Under the pieces are notes generated by a model. The model saw only the letters and a program-made list of their open reading frames with translations. It ran no database searches and had not been told where the DNA came from. A stretch of 64,000 nucleotides of DNA from positions 115,148 through 179,147 of the forward strand of contig JAFLBF010000005.1 of assembly GCA_017303895.1 (NCBI GenBank), written 5' to 3'. Of the stretch, positions 63,963-64,000 are shown in pieces. Source of the DNA: Bacteroidota bacterium (GTDB lineage: Bacteria; Bacteroidota; Bacteroidia; 2-12-FULL-35-15). The position numbers were made by a program, and so were the translations under genes. How positions within the stretch are numbered: the first letter of the stretch is position 1; every line of letters begins with the position of its first letter.

Positions 63963-64000
63963 GCTAATAACGCAGATTAATGGTTAATGGGTCTAGTCGA

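Noticed and set aside
1..64000. CRISPR array
   Set aside because: No regularly spaced direct repeats of 20-40 bases were seen; protein-level repeats at 2824-4032, 28641-30119 and 57241-59265 explain the repeated DNA.

Overview
The window looks like a chromosome segment of a low-GC member of the Bacteroidota. The evidence is: T9SS C-terminal sorting domains on secreted proteins (2824-4032, 28641-30119), repeated promoters of the Bacteroidota form TTG-N17-23-TAnnTTTG, a bacterial type A RNase P RNA with such a promoter at its 5' end, a DUF5723-type outer membrane protein, and ordinary Bacteroidota housekeeping genes (kdsA, rarA, yebC, comEC, Smr protein, SPFH protein). I cannot name the genus from the sequence alone.

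Region 1 (1-17.3 kb) is a surface-glycan locus. It starts with the 5' end of a probable flippase gene on the minus strand, then an SGNH hydrolase and two Gfo/Idh/MocA oxidoreductases. Next comes a tight operon (4156-12474) for CMP-legionaminic acid by the GDP-sugar route: PtmE-like guanylyltransferase, LegB, LegC, NeuD/LegH-like acetyltransferase, LegG, LegI and LegF, with a GNAT protein and a PIG-L deacetylase inserted. A DUF115/Maf-like protein lies tail-to-tail with legF and is a candidate sugar transferase. Two methyltransferases, a CDP-paratose-2-epimerase-like SDR and a GT4 glycosyltransferase follow.

Region 2 (17.3-45.15 kb) is core genome: TPR proteins, a TPR-SpoIIE phosphatase, M1 peptidase, DUF72 protein, a UmuC-like polymerase divergent from a self-cleaving XRE-S24 repressor with clear operator-like palindromes, an exonuclease, yebC, kdsA, envelope proteins, rarA, a small cytochrome, an acyltransferase, comEC, an Smr protein, rnpB, a DEAD-box helicase with a long structured leader, an SPFH protein and tRNA-Arg(ACG).

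Region 3 (45.15-64 kb) begins at the tRNA-Arg 3' end and is visibly more AT-rich and accessory. It holds a 59-residue membrane peptide with its own promoter and hairpin leader; a three-gene operon of a permuted NlpC/P60 (LRAT-like) membrane enzyme, an HNH protein and a membrane-anchored coiled-coil protein (candidate undescribed defence system); a SIR2-HerA type defence pair; an M28 lipoprotein peptidase; and a class I lanthipeptide cluster. The cluster has a full-length LanB, LanC, an S41 peptidase, two precursor peptides sharing a leader (one with a proline-rich core, one with a glycine-rich core) and three paralogous proteins made of five copies of one ~130-residue beta-rich domain. No transporter or integrase is visible before the window ends.

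Most proposed starts were moved to the ATG that removes overlap with a neighbour or gives a clean signal peptide or domain start; these choices are stated per gene.
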